64,000 bases of DNA, from assembly GCA_963728655.1 (NCBI GenBank), contig CAVSLD010000006.1:248001-312000 (forward strand). The letters are read 5' to 3'. The stretch comes from Iamia sp963728655 (GTDB taxonomy: Bacteria; Actinomycetota; Acidimicrobiia; Acidimicrobiales; Iamiaceae). The position numbers and the translations under genes are program-made. Shown here piece by piece: positions 35,312 through 43,413 of this stretch. The notes under the pieces are model-generated. The model ran no database searches, had not been told where the DNA came from, and saw nothing but the letters and a program-made list of their open reading frames with translations. The stretch's first letter is position 1. Each line of letters starts with the position of its first letter.

Positions 35312-35974
35312 GTGAGCCCGGCGTCGCGCCCACCGGTCCTCCGCCTCCTGCTCGACCGCCACGGCCGCACCTACGCGGAGGAGGCCCGCATCCGCCTGCC
35401 GTCGGACCCCACGCCGTCACCGCTGTACCGGCTGCTGTGCCTGGCCACGCTCCTGAGCGCCCGCATCCGGGCCGAGGCCGCGGTCGAGGCCTGCCGGGCC
35501 CTGTCCGCCGCCGGGTGGCGCTCGGCCCGGTCGCTGGCCGCCAGCACCTGGGAGCAGCGGGTCCGGGTCCTCAACGAGAACGGCTACGCCCGCTACGACG
35601 AGAGCACGGCGCGGATGCTGGGTGACAGCGCCGAGATGCTGCTCGACCGCTGGGGCGGTGACCTCAGGCGGGCCCGGGCCGAGGCCGACGGCGACGTCGA
35701 GGCCCTCCGATCGCTGGTGCAGGAGGCCAAGGGGATCGGCGCCGTGGGCGCCGACATCTTCTGCCGGGAGGTGCAGGGGGTCTGGCCCGAGCTGCGCCCC
35801 TTCCTCGACGACAAGGTGATGGCCACGGCGTCGGCACTGGGGCTGGGGGACGACCCCGGGACCGTGGCCCGCCTCGTCGACGGGGAGCGGCTGCCGGTGC
35901 TGGCCGCCGCCCTGGTGCGGGCCGACCTGGCCGGCGACGTCGACGAGCTCCGGGACGCGGCCGGGTCCGGCTGA
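35312..35974 (+). CDS. endonuclease III-like (HhH-GPD) protein
   Basis: 220 residues. CLATLLSARIRAEAAVEACRAL, the middle helix with NENGYARYDESTARML and the hairpin AKGIGAVGADIFCREVQGVWPELRPFLDDKVM resemble the helix-hairpin-helix glycosylase fold. The Nth catalytic Lys after the hairpin is not clear (Asp positions VGADIF and FLDDK remain), and no C-terminal iron-sulfur cysteine cluster is present. It may bind rather than cut damaged DNA. GTG start in a short gap after the EAL-kinase gene. Confidence 0.65.
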   Translation: MSPASRPPVLRLLLDRHGRTYAEEARIRLPSDPTPSPLYRLLCLATLLSARIRAEAAVEACRALSAAGWRSARSLAASTWEQRVRVLNENGYARYDESTARMLGDSAEMLLDRWGGDLRRARAEADGDVEALRSLVQEAKGIGAVGADIFCREVQGVWPELRPFLDDKVMATASALGLGDDPGTVARLVDGERLPVLAAALVRADLAGDVDELRDAAGSG

Positions 35975-36005
35975 CGCCGCGCCGCGCCGGGACGGTCGGC
36001 CCGGC

Positions 36006-37232
36006 TCAGCGGTAGCGGACGGGGAGCTCCTTGACGCCGCTCAGCCACCCGAGGCGCAGCCGCTTCGGAGGGCCGAGGGGCGCGATGTCGGGCATCTGGT
36101 CGGCGATGGCCTCGAACATGAGGTTGATCTCCATGCGGGCCAGGTTCGCCCCGATGCAGTAGTGCGCCCCACCCCCGCCGAACCCGACGTGGGGGTTGGG
36201 GTCGCGGCCGATGTCGAAGGCGTCGGGGTCGGTGAAGGCGGCCTCGTCCCGGTTGGCCGACGCGTAGAAGAGCCCCACCCGCTGGCCGGCGGCGATCTCC
36301 TGGCCCCCGACCACGGTGTCGGCCGTCGCCGTGCGCTGGAAGGCGACGACGGGCGTGGCCCAGCGGATCACCTCGTCGGCGGTGGTGCCGGGCCGCTCCT
36401 CCTTGAACCGCTCCCACTGGTCGGGGTGGTCGAAGAACGCCTGCATGCCGTGGGTGATGGCGTTGCGCGTGGTCTCGTTGCCGGCCACGGCCAGGATGAG
36501 GACGAAGTAGCCGAACTCCTCGGGGGTGAGGGCGCCGTCGGGCGAGTCGGCCTCGACGAGGCGGGTGGCCACGTCGCCCATGGGACAGGCCCGACGCTCC
36601 TCGCCCATGGTGTAGGCGTAGGCCATCAGCTCGGCCGCCGCGGTCCCCCCGTCGCCCTCGAAGTCGGGGTCGGTGCTCCCGATCATCTGGTTGGACCAGT
36701 CGAAGATCTTGGCCCGGTCGTCCTCCGGGAAGCCGACCACGTCGGAGAGGGCCTGGAGCGGCAGCTCGCAGGCCACGTCGGTGACGAAGTTGCCGTCGCC
36801 CTTGGCCAGGGCCTCGGCGACGATGCGGTGGGCTCGCTCCCGCAGCCCGTCCTCCAGCCGGGCGATGGCCCGGGGGGTGAAGCAGCCCTGGGAGATGACC
36901 CCGCGCACCTGGGTGTGGTGGGGCGGGTCCATGTTGATGAGCAGCGAGCGCTGGAGCTCGATGGCGTCACGCCCGATGTCGCCCTCGAAGGAGATGATGG
37001 AGCCGTTCTCCCAGGTCGACCAGCCCTCCCGCGCGGTCGAGACGGCCCTGACGTCGGCGAGGCGGGACAGCACCCAGAACCCGCCGTCGTCGAAGCTGTG
37101 GTCCTGGCGGTTCTGGGCGTTCCACCACACCGGTGCGGTGCGGCGGAGGAGGGCGAACTCCTCCAGCGGGACCCGCTCGGCGTAGAGGTCCGGGTCGGTG
37201 AGGTCCATGCCGTCGAGGACGGTGTCGGTCAC
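36006..37232 (-). CDS. cyp125: cytochrome P450 CYP125, steroid C26/27 monooxygenase
   Basis: 408 residues. It starts VTDTVLDGMDLTDPDLYAERV and continues FALLRRTAPVWWNAQ, FDDGGFWVLSRLADV, INMDPPHHTQVRGVISQGF-like, then the I-helix VAGNETTRNAITHGMQAF, ExxR in DEVIRWATPVVAFQR, and the haem loop GGGGAHYCIGANLARMEINL. Close agreement with mycobacterial CYP125 as I recall it is spread over the whole length. The enzyme hydroxylates the cholesterol side chain terminal carbon, starting its degradation. AGGAG 8 bases upstream fixes the GTG. A KstR-like box overlaps the promoter. Confidence 0.9.
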   Translation of the reverse strand: MTDTVLDGMDLTDPDLYAERVPLEEFALLRRTAPVWWNAQNRQDHSFDDGGFWVLSRLADVRAVSTAREGWSTWENGSIISFEGDIGRDAIELQRSLLINMDPPHHTQVRGVISQGCFTPRAIARLEDGLRERAHRIVAEALAKGDGNFVTDVACELPLQALSDVVGFPEDDRAKIFDWSNQMIGSTDPDFEGDGGTAAAELMAYAYTMGEERRACPMGDVATRLVEADSPDGALTPEEFGYFVLILAVAGNETTRNAITHGMQAFFDHPDQWERFKEERPGTTADEVIRWATPVVAFQRTATADTVVGGQEIAAGQRVGLFYASANRDEAAFTDPDAFDIGRDPNPHVGFGGGGAHYCIGANLARMEINLMFEAIADQMPDIAPLGPPKRLRLGWLSGVKELPVRYR

Positions 37233-37263
37233 GGGTGCACTCCTGGTGTGGCGGCCGGACGCC

Positions 37264-37269
37264 ACACTA
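37264..37269 (-). promoter_or_regulatory. -10 box of cyp125
   Basis: TAGTGT on the minus strand, 31 bases before the GTG. It shares two bases with the KstR-like operator. Confidence 0.45.
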
Positions 37270-37281
37270 GAACGCGTTCTC
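37267..37281. promoter_or_regulatory. KstR-like operator before cyp125
   Basis: TAGAACGCGTTCTC, with the perfect core AGAACGCGTTCT, fits the known KstR pattern TNNAACNNGTTNNA except at the last base. KstR is the TetR repressor of the cholesterol regulon. The box covers the cyp125 -10 region and lies between cyp125 and the divergent patatin gene. No kstR gene is in the window. Confidence 0.7.
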
Positions 37282-37352
37282 ATGGACTGTGACCCAGGCC
37301 CTTGGTGCGTGCCCGCTGCGGACGCTCCCTGCGCCCGGCAGACTCGGCCCTG

Positions 37353-38189
37353 GTGCCGACCGCCTTCGTGCTCACCGGGGGAGCGAGCCTCGGCTGCGTC
37401 CAGGTCGGGATGCTCCGTGCCCTCGACGAGGCCGGCGTCCGGCCCGACCTGTGGGTCGGCACCTCGGTGGGCGCCGTCAACGCCGCCTACATGGCGGGGC
37501 GCCCCGGCCCCGGCGGGGCCGAGCACCTGGCCGGCGTGTGGCGCCGCCTGCGCCGGCGCGACGTGTTCCCCACCCCTGCGCTGCGCTCGCTGCGGGGGGC
37601 CGGGAGCAGCCCCGGCCTGGTGTCGCCCGACAGCCTGGCCCGCCTCCTGCGGACCCACCTGCCCTACCGGAACCTGGAGGACGCACCCGTGCCGGTCACC
37701 GTGGTGGCGGTGGACGTCTGCACCTCGGCCGACGTCCCCCTCTCCCAGGGACCGGTGGTGGAGGCAGTCCTGGCCAGTGCGGCCATCCCCGGCGTCTTCC
37801 CTCCCGTCGCCATCGGTGAGCGCCACTTCATGGACGGGGGGGTCGTGGACAACGCGCCCGTCTCCCACGCCGTCGAGCTGGGCGCGACGACCATCTGGGT
37901 GCTGCCGGCGGGCTACGCCTGCTCCCTGGCCGAGCCGCCCCGCTCCGCCCTGGCCATGGCCCTCCAGGCGCTGAACGTGCTGGTCCAGCGCCGCCTGGCC
38001 CACGACCTCGAGGTGTACCGCGACCGGGCCGACATCCGCGTCGTGCCGCCCCTGTGCCCCGTCCGGGTGCCGCCGACCGACTTCAGCCAGTCCGAGGCGC
38101 TGATGGAGGCGTCCCTGCTCTCGACCCGGCAGTGGCTGGCGGCCGGCATGGTGGGCGGTCCCCCGCCCGGCCTGCACGACCACTTCTGA
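37353..38189 (+). CDS. patatin-like phospholipase
   Basis: 278 residues. The oxyanion loop FVLTGGASLGCVQVGML, the nucleophile elbow VGTSVGAVNA (GxSxG) and the dyad Asp in FMDGGVVDNAP complete the patatin Ser-Asp site. It hydrolyses acyl ester lipids. There is no signal peptide, so it acts inside the cell. The GTG at 37353 gives the best N-terminus; an in-frame GTG lies at 37302. It is divergent from cyp125 and may share the KstR-like operator. Confidence 0.85.
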   Translation: MPTAFVLTGGASLGCVQVGMLRALDEAGVRPDLWVGTSVGAVNAAYMAGRPGPGGAEHLAGVWRRLRRRDVFPTPALRSLRGAGSSPGLVSPDSLARLLRTHLPYRNLEDAPVPVTVVAVDVCTSADVPLSQGPVVEAVLASAAIPGVFPPVAIGERHFMDGGVVDNAPVSHAVELGATTIWVLPAGYACSLAEPPRSALAMALQALNVLVQRRLAHDLEVYRDRADIRVVPPLCPVRVPPTDFSQSEALMEASLLSTRQWLAAGMVGGPPPGLHDHF

Positions 38190-38295
38190 CCGGCCGGCCC
38201 CCTCTCGGGGTGGTGAGCGATCCCGGGGTGGGAGCACCGGCATCGCTCCTCGGTCCGCCCTCGTCGGGCCCCGAGGGGTCTCGGTGCGGGTGGGA

Positions 38296-39069
38296 TCAGG
38301 CGGTGGGGGCGGGGTGGCCGGTGCGCAGGCGCACGGCGGGCAGGGCGACGGCCACGCCGACGGCGCAGGCGGCGAGCACGACGGCGGCCGCCAGCGGCCC
38401 CCATGCCAGCAGCGCGGCGATCGCGCCGACCCCGGCCTGGAGGCCGACGAGGGCCCAGCGCACCGGGGCCTCCAACGCGTCGAGCCGGGCGTGCAGCGCG
38501 CCGAGGGCCTGGGGGGAGCGGAGCCGGGCACCCAGCAGCACCACCAGGCCGCGGGCGATGCCGAAGGCCAGCGCGATCGCGAAGGCGGCGGCCGGCGAGC
38601 CGGTGAGCACGGCGAGGGCCACGGTGAGCACGACGCCGGCGGTCATGATGTAGGTGGCCAGGCCGACGCCGATCTGCCACCCGAAGCCGCCGCCGTAGAC
38701 CCAGGCCCGGTACCGGGCCAGCCAGGCGTCGTCGACCTGGCGGCGGAAGAACGGGGGCCGGCGGCCGAAGGTGCCGGCGTCGACGAGGGCGGCCGCCGCG
38801 GCCAGCACGGCGGCGATCCCGAGGGCACCGGTGGTCGACAGGTCGAGGGCCGACGTGCCGGCGGCGAGGAGGCCGGCGCCCAGGCCCAGGGTGGCCCCAC
38901 CCAGGGCGGCGCCGACCACGAACCAGGTGGCGGTGACGCCGTAGCGGTGGCCCCGTGCTCGCTCGGCCATGGGCGTGATCGTCGACAGCATCGAGAGGCC
39001 GCAGGGCGACCAGGTGGAGCGGACGGCCGCCGCCGCGGCCACGACCAGAGCCAGGATCACGAGCGCCAT
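38296..39069 (-). CDS. multi-pass membrane protein (six to eight helices), unknown
   Basis: 257 residues, strongly hydrophobic. LALVVAAAAAVRSTWSPCGLSMLSTITPMAE near the N-terminus, with a single Cys in SPCGLSML, then repeated alanine-rich helices. The SxCG element recalls LysE/DsbD-like transporter folds but the match is weak. It is convergent with patatin and divergent from the PAQR gene. The start follows a TACCGT box by 6 bases. Confidence 0.6.
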   Translation of the reverse strand: MALVILALVVAAAAAVRSTWSPCGLSMLSTITPMAERARGHRYGVTATWFVVGAALGGATLGLGAGLLAAGTSALDLSTTGALGIAAVLAAAAALVDAGTFGRRPPFFRRQVDDAWLARYRAWVYGGGFGWQIGVGLATYIMTAGVVLTVALAVLTGSPAAAFAIALAFGIARGLVVLLGARLRSPQALGALHARLDALEAPVRWALVGLQAGVGAIAALLAWGPLAAAVVLAACAVGVAVALPAVRLRTGHPAPTA

Positions 39070-39075
39070 GGGTCC

Positions 39076-39081
39076 ACGGTA
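39076..39081 (-). promoter_or_regulatory. leaderless -10 box of the 39069 membrane protein gene
   Basis: TACCGT on the minus strand ends 6 bases before the ATG at 39069. Confidence 0.5.
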
Positions 39082-39174
39082 GCGAAGGGTCGTGCCCCCG
39101 ATCCGGCCGAGCTCGGCAGAGGTGTGTGACGGGTGCCCGCCCCGCCCGGCGCCCGTGGCTCCCCCGCCCGCCGG

Positions 39175-39180
39175 TACGGT
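39175..39180 (+). promoter_or_regulatory. leaderless -10 box of the PAQR gene
   Basis: TACGGT ends 7 bases before the ATG at 39188. Confidence 0.5.
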
Positions 39181-39187
39181 CGGGCTC

Positions 39188-39916
39188 ATGGACCCCCGCC
39201 CACAGGCCGACGAGGAGGGTGAGCCCGGCCCGACCGGAGGGGTCCTCATGGAGACCGTCGACGACGCCGTCACCCACCTCAGGGCGCTCCTCGACCGGCC
39301 GCGACTGCGGGGGAGGCTCCACCTGCTGACCGCGGTGGTGTCGGTCGCCGGCCTGGTCTGGCTGGTGCGCTCGGCTCCGAGCACCGAGGCCGTGGTGGCG
39401 GCCTGGGTCTACGGCGTGTGCTCGGTGCTCCTCTACGCGGTGAGCGGCACCTACCACGTGTTCGCCCGCTCGCCCCGGACCCGGCGCATCATGCAGCGGG
39501 CCGACCACTCGATGATCTACCTCCTCATCGCCGGATCGGCCACGCCGGCCTGCGTGCTGCTCATGGACGGCTGGCCCCGCGCCGCCCTCCTGGGCCTGCT
39601 CTGGGCCGGCGCCGCCACCGGCGTGGTCCTCAAGCTGGTGGCCTTCGAGCGCCTCCGGAGGCTGAGCGGTGCCCTCTACATCGTCCTGGGGTGGGCCGGC
39701 CTCCTGGCCCTGCCCGCCCTCCTGGCCCGACCCCTCGCCCTCGTCCTGATGGTCGTGGCCGGGGTGATCTACACCGGAGGAGCGGCCCTGTTCGCCGCCG
39801 GGCGCCCCCGCCTCTCCCCCCGCTGGTTCGGCTACCACGAGTGGTGGCACACCATGGGCGTCACCGCCGGCGGGCTGCTCTTCGCCATGAACCTGGGGCT
39901 CATCCGCGCCGGCTGA
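39188..39916 (+). CDS. haemolysin III / PAQR family membrane protein
   Basis: 242 residues with seven hydrophobic segments. The family motifs are present: SGTYHVFARSPRTRRIMQRADHSMIYLLIAGSATP, with conserved Ser, His and Asp, then a LSGALYIVLGWAG helix, and the final FGYHEWWHTMGVTAGG with the HxxxH zinc pair. Bacterial members resemble adiponectin receptors and are proposed membrane hydrolases; the haemolysin name is historical. An in-frame ATG at 39248 exists, but the TACGGT box favours 39188. Confidence 0.85.
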   Translation: MDPRPQADEEGEPGPTGGVLMETVDDAVTHLRALLDRPRLRGRLHLLTAVVSVAGLVWLVRSAPSTEAVVAAWVYGVCSVLLYAVSGTYHVFARSPRTRRIMQRADHSMIYLLIAGSATPACVLLMDGWPRAALLGLLWAGAATGVVLKLVAFERLRRLSGALYIVLGWAGLLALPALLARPLALVLMVVAGVIYTGGAALFAAGRPRLSPRWFGYHEWWHTMGVTAGGLLFAMNLGLIRAG

Positions 39917-39987
39917 GGACCGGTCGGGGCGGGCCGGTGTGCCCGATGACCAGGGACGACGATGGTGGACCCGGCGACGCGGCCCGG

Positions 39988-40138
39988 TACGGTCGTCGCA
40001 TCACGGCACCTCCGGGTGCCCCTGTCCCGGTGCGCAGCCCGACGGCGATCCCGCCCTCTCGTCCGGTCCGACAGCTCTCACACAGGTTCGCTGCGGCCCC
40101 GCCACGCAACGGTGCGTGGTCCGACCCAGGAGCAACCA
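39988..40138 (+). promoter_or_regulatory. promoter and long 5' leader of the DEAD-box helicase
   Basis: TACGGT at 39988-39993 is a good -10 box, but no start codon follows within leaderless range; the GTG is at 40139. That implies a leader of about 140 bases. Near its end (40102-40119) CCACGCA and TGCGTGG form a perfect 7-bp hairpin around ACGG, 19 bases before the start codon. Confidence 0.45.
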
Positions 40139-41647
40139 GTGTCCCCCTCGTTCGCCGATCTCGGCGTCCCCACCCCGATCGCCCGCGTCCTCGCGGACCG
40201 CGGCATCACCGAGCCCTTCCCCATCCAGGAGGCGGCCCTGCCCGACGCCCTCGCCGGGCGCGACGTCTGCGGCCGGGCCCCCACCGGCTCGGGCAAGACC
40301 CTCGCCTTCGGCATCCCCCTGGCGGCGCGCGTCACCAACGCCGCCCCCAAGCGGCCCAAGGCCCTCGTCCTCGTCCCCACCCGCGAGCTCGCGGCCCAGG
40401 TGCGCGACGAGCTCGTCCCGCTGCTCGTGCCCATGGGCCGCTCGGTCCACGCGTTCTACGGCGGGGTCGGCTTCGGCGCCCAGCTCAACGCCCTGCGCAA
40501 GGGCGTCGACGTGGTCGTCGCCTGCCCCGGCCGCCTGGCTGACCTCGTGCAGCGGGGCGACGTCCGCCTCGACCGGGTCAGCTTCGTGGTGGTCGACGAG
40601 GCCGACCGCATGGCCGACATGGGGTTCCTCCCCGAGGTGCGCCGGCTGCTCGACCAGGTCATGCCCGACCGCCAGACGCTGCTGTTCTCGGCCACCCTCG
40701 ACGGCGACGTCGACAAGCTCATCCGCGGCTACCAGACCGACCCTGCTCGCCACGGCGTCGACAAGGACGAGGACGAGCCGGTCAACAGCCACGTGCTCTG
40801 GCAGGTCGAGCGCGACCGGCGGGTGCAGGCCACGGCCGACGTGGTGTCGGCCCACTGGCCCGCCATCGTGTTCTCCCGCACCAAGCACGGGGCCGACCGC
40901 CTGGCCCGCCAGCTGGGCAAGCTGGGCGTGGCCGCCGAGGCGATCCACGGCAACCGCTCCCAGAACCAGCGGGAGCGGGCCCTGAAGGGCTTCACCACCG
41001 GCCGCACCCAGGCCCTGGTGGCCACCGACGTGGCCGCCCGCGGCATCCACGTCGACGGGGTGGCGTGCGTCGTCCACTTCGACGCCCCGCCGGACCACAA
41101 GGACTTCGTCCACCGCTCCGGCCGCACCGGCCGGGCCGGGGCCGAGGGCCTGGTGGTGACCCTCACCCCCAGGTCCGACGTCGGGACGGTCACCAAGATG
41201 ATGCGCAAGGCCGGCGTCGAGGTCCGGCCCGAGGCGCCCGACGTGGCCGCCCTGGGCACGGGCACGGACCGCCCGGCCCCGACGCGGCCGGCCCCGGCGC
41301 CCCGTGAGGAGCGATCCGAACGGCGCGACGACGGTCGACCCCGGCGGCGTGACGAGCGCGGGGGCGGGCGCAGCGGTGGGCCCGGGAACCGGCACCGGCG
41401 CTCGAGCGGTGCCGGCAAGGGTGGCCGCCTGAACCACGACGGCGAGCGGCGCAGCCGCCCCGACGGCGTGACCTCGGGATCGAAGCCGGGTGGCCGCTCC
41501 CGCTCCGGCGGCGGGAGCCGCTCGGGTGGCGGTCGTCCCGGCGGTGGCCGTCGCCAGGGACAGGGCTCGGGGCGGGACCAGGGCAGCCGCGGCGGGTCCG
41601 GCCGCTCCGGCGGCCAGGGGCGCGGAGGCGCCCGCGGCCGGCGCTAG
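40139..41647 (+). CDS. DEAD-box RNA helicase with RG-rich tail
   Basis: 502 residues. Motifs in order: Q motif (PFPIQEAAL), I APTGSGKT, Ia PTRELAAQ, Ib, II VDEADRM, III SATL, then ALVATDVAARGIHVDGV and VI HRSGRTGRAG. The last 120 residues are arginine, glycine and serine rich (RSGGPGNRHRR, GGRSRSGGGSRSGGGRPGGG), typical of RhlE-like helicases that remodel structured RNA and ribosome precursors. AGGAG lies 7 bases before the GTG. The long structured leader suggests self or cold control. A hairpin terminator follows at 41672. Confidence 0.92.
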   Translation: MSPSFADLGVPTPIARVLADRGITEPFPIQEAALPDALAGRDVCGRAPTGSGKTLAFGIPLAARVTNAAPKRPKALVLVPTRELAAQVRDELVPLLVPMGRSVHAFYGGVGFGAQLNALRKGVDVVVACPGRLADLVQRGDVRLDRVSFVVVDEADRMADMGFLPEVRRLLDQVMPDRQTLLFSATLDGDVDKLIRGYQTDPARHGVDKDEDEPVNSHVLWQVERDRRVQATADVVSAHWPAIVFSRTKHGADRLARQLGKLGVAAEAIHGNRSQNQRERALKGFTTGRTQALVATDVAARGIHVDGVACVVHFDAPPDHKDFVHRSGRTGRAGAEGLVVTLTPRSDVGTVTKMMRKAGVEVRPEAPDVAALGTGTDRPAPTRPAPAPREERSERRDDGRPRRRDERGGGRSGGPGNRHRRSSGAGKGGRLNHDGERRSRPDGVTSGSKPGGRSRSGGGSRSGGGRPGGGRRQGQGSGRDQGSRGGSGRSGGQGRGGARGRR

Positions 41648-41671
41648 ACGCAGACGTCCACCCCACGTGAG

Positions 41672-41698
41672 CCCGGGCCGCTGATCCAGCGTCCCGGG
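41672..41698 (+). terminator. hairpin terminator after the helicase gene
   Basis: CCCGGG and CGCTG arms, loop ATC, matching CAGCG and CCCGGG, starting 25 bases after the stop. No U-run, common in high-GC actinobacteria. Confidence 0.5.
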
Positions 41699-41807
41699 TG
41701 ACAGACGGGGTGGTCGCGCCTGCGGGCGCGTCGGCGCGACCTCCGCCGCGCTCCGGCATCCGGGCCCGCGGGCCGGTCGTCGTCGGCCTCCGGGGCCGCA
41801 TCGGGTC

Positions 41808-41839
41808 CGAGGGACCTGGACTACCGTCCAGGTCCCTCG
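41808..41839. promoter_or_regulatory. operator and -10 box before the enoyl-CoA hydratase gene
   Basis: Perfect 14-base inverted arms (CGAGGGACCTGGAC and its complement) around TACC. The inner core CTGGACTACCGTCCAG is nearly the same as the operator at 42787-42804 before the TetR gene. A TACCGT -10 box (41822-41827) is at its centre, so a bound repressor would occlude it. Confidence 0.75.
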
Positions 41840-41879
41840 TCCGCGTCGGCGGACCCGACGGACCCGGGAGGCAGCAGTG

Positions 41880-41960
41880 GTGAGCGACGCGGACGGTCAC
41901 CGACGGGCCGGCGGCGGCGCCCACCGCCCCTGTGGAGCGGGGGAGCGGTGGTCCTGGTGA
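41880..41960 (+). CDS. possible 26-residue leader peptide
   Basis: GTG preceded by GGGAGG at proper distance; 26 codons, rich in Arg and Gly, ending GERWSW. Its stop overlaps the GTG at 41957 of the hydratase gene as GTGA, so translation may be coupled. Small and unconfirmed. Confidence 0.25.
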   Translation: MSDADGHRRAGGGAHRPCGAGERWSW

Positions 41961-42694
41961 CCGAGGTCCTCCGGATCGCCGACGAGGGTGCGGTCCGCAC
42001 CCTCACCCTCGACCGGCCGTCGGCGCGCAACGCCTTCGACCTCTCCCTCTACCGGGGGTTGGCCGACGCCCTCGACGCGGCCCGGGCCGACGACGAGGTC
42101 CGCGTGGCCGTGCTCACCGGCGGGGGCACCGTCTTCTCGGCCGGCCAGGACCTCGACGAGATGGCCGCGCTGGCCACGGGCACGGCGCCGGAGGGTGCCG
42201 AGCACGGCTTCCGGTCGCTCCTCGCCGCGGTCGAGTCCTTCGACAAGCCGCTCCTGGCCGCGGTCAACGGTGCCGGCGTGGGCATCGGCTTCACCCTGCT
42301 GGCCCACTGCGACCTGGTGTGGATGGCCGCCTCGGCCCGGCTCCGAGTGCCCTTCGCGGAGATGGGCGTGCCGCCAGAGGCGGCCAGCAGCGTCCTGCTG
42401 CCGGCCCGCATGGGGCGCCAGCAGGCGGCCCGGATCCTGTTCACGGGGGACTGGGTCGGCGCCGAGGAGGCCGTCGCCCTTGGCCTGGCCGTGGCCTCGG
42501 TGCCCGATGGGGACCTGGTCGCGACCGTCGCCGCCGAGGCGGCCCGCATCGCGACCCATCCCCTCGCCGGGCTGCGCGCCGTCGCCGGCCTCCTGCGGGC
42601 GGGCGAGGCCGATGCGATCCGCGCCGCCCGGGCGCGCGAGGAGGCGGCCTTCGCCGAGCTCCTGGCCGGCTTCACCCGCCCCGACGCCGGCTGA
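41957..42694 (+). CDS. enoyl-CoA hydratase/isomerase family protein
   Basis: 245 residues, intact crotonase fold. VLRIADEGAVRTLTLDRPSARNAF begins the domain, the oxyanion holes are FSAGQDLDEM and NGAGVGIGFTLLAHCDL, and FAEMGVPPEAASSVLLP contains the acidic site region. It hydrates or isomerises enoyl-CoA intermediates in beta-oxidation. GTG 41957 is preferred over 41948 because of the upstream overlap and spacing to GGAG. It is preceded by the CTGGAC operator, so it likely belongs to the TetR regulon of the P450 cluster. Confidence 0.85.
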   Translation: MTEVLRIADEGAVRTLTLDRPSARNAFDLSLYRGLADALDAARADDEVRVAVLTGGGTVFSAGQDLDEMAALATGTAPEGAEHGFRSLLAAVESFDKPLLAAVNGAGVGIGFTLLAHCDLVWMAASARLRVPFAEMGVPPEAASSVLLPARMGRQQAARILFTGDWVGAEEAVALGLAVASVPDGDLVATVAAEAARIATHPLAGLRAVAGLLRAGEADAIRAARAREEAAFAELLAGFTRPDAG

Positions 42695-42713
42695 TCGGCG
42701 CGGCCACCCCGAC

Positions 42714-42764
42714 GTACTGGTGAAGGGTCCCCGTCGCCGGTGACGGGCAGCCTTCACCGGTACG
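42714..42764. repeat. 51-bp double-hairpin repeat, copy A
   Basis: GTACTGGTGAAG pairs with CTTCACC; inside is a second stem CCCGTC/GACGGG with a 6-base loop. It lies 20 bases after the hydratase stop, where it may also act as a terminator. Same length and layout as 47178-47228 and 47241-47291. Confidence 0.7.
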
Positions 42765-42786
42765 AGCTCCTTGTCGGGTGACCCGT

Positions 42787-42804
42787 TCTGGACTAGTGTC
42801 CAGA
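42787..42804. promoter_or_regulatory. operator at the TetR promoter
   Basis: TCTGGACTAGTGTCCAGA: 7-base perfect inverted arms around TAGT, centred on the -10 box TAGTGT (42794-42799), which is 8 bases from the ATG at 42808. The CTGGAC/GTCCAG arms match the operator at 41808-41839. Confidence 0.8.
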
Positions 42805-42807
42805 CCC

Positions 42808-43413
42808 ATGTCCAGTGACGTTGCCGGCGCCTCCGCTCCCAGCCCGTCGCGGGCCCCGGTGCGCCGCCACCTGAGCGAGCGCCAGGCCGACACCGTCGAC
42901 CGGCTCACCGACGCGGCGGTGGAGGAGGTCCGGGGCACCGGCTACGAGGGTCTCACGGTGCGCAACGTGGCCCGCCGGGCCGGCGTGGCCCCGGCCACCG
43001 CCTACACCTACTTCGCGTCCAAGGACCACCTGGTGGCCGAGGTGTTCTGGCGGCGCCTGCAGGACCAGGCCGCGCCCGCCCCCGACGGCCGCCGCACGCC
43101 GGCGACGCGGGTGGCGGCGGCGATCGAGGAGATGGCCCACGTGGTCACCGACGAGCCCGACCTGGCGGCGGCGTGCACCACCGCCCTCCTCGCCGGCGAT
43201 CCCGACGTGGCCCGCCTGCGCGAGCAGATCGGGGTCGAGATGGCCGAGCGGCTGCGGGTCGCCCTGGGCGACGACGGCGACGCCGCCGTCCTCGATGCCC
43301 TGTCGCTGGCCCTGTCGGGCGCCATGCTCCAGGCCGGTATGGGCTACTTCCCCCACGCCGAGCTGTCCTCCCGCATGGCCAGCGTGGCCGACCTGCTGCT
43401 GGGTGCCCGGTGA
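42808..43413 (+). CDS. TetR-family regulator of the P450 cluster
   Basis: 201 residues. After a low-complexity leader comes DRLTDAAVEEVRGTGYEGLTVRNVARRAGVAPATAYTYFASKDHLVAEVFW, the TetR DNA-binding unit with the YTYFASKD hinge. The ATG at 42808 is fixed by the TAGTGT box. The GTG of the next P450 overlaps its stop by 4 bases, so it heads the operon it presumably represses through the CTGGAC-N4-GTCCAG operator. In the mycobacterial CYP51 cluster a TetR-like gene holds the same place, as I recall. Confidence 0.88.
   Translation: MSSDVAGASAPSPSRAPVRRHLSERQADTVDRLTDAAVEEVRGTGYEGLTVRNVARRAGVAPATAYTYFASKDHLVAEVFWRRLQDQAAPAPDGRRTPATRVAAAIEEMAHVVTDEPDLAAACTTALLAGDPDVARLREQIGVEMAERLRVALGDDGDAAVLDALSLALSGAMLQAGMGYFPHAELSSRMASVADLLLGAR

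Noticed and set aside
37302..37352. Upstream GTG start for the patatin gene
   Set aside because: Adds an Arg/Cys-rich leader not seen in the family; the GTG at 37353 directly precedes the first core strand.
41808..42804. KstR or KstR2 boxes at the CTGGAC palindromes
   Set aside because: The core is CTGGAC-N4-GTCCAG, not AAC-N2-GTT or the KstR2 pattern; a separate TetR sits beside them.
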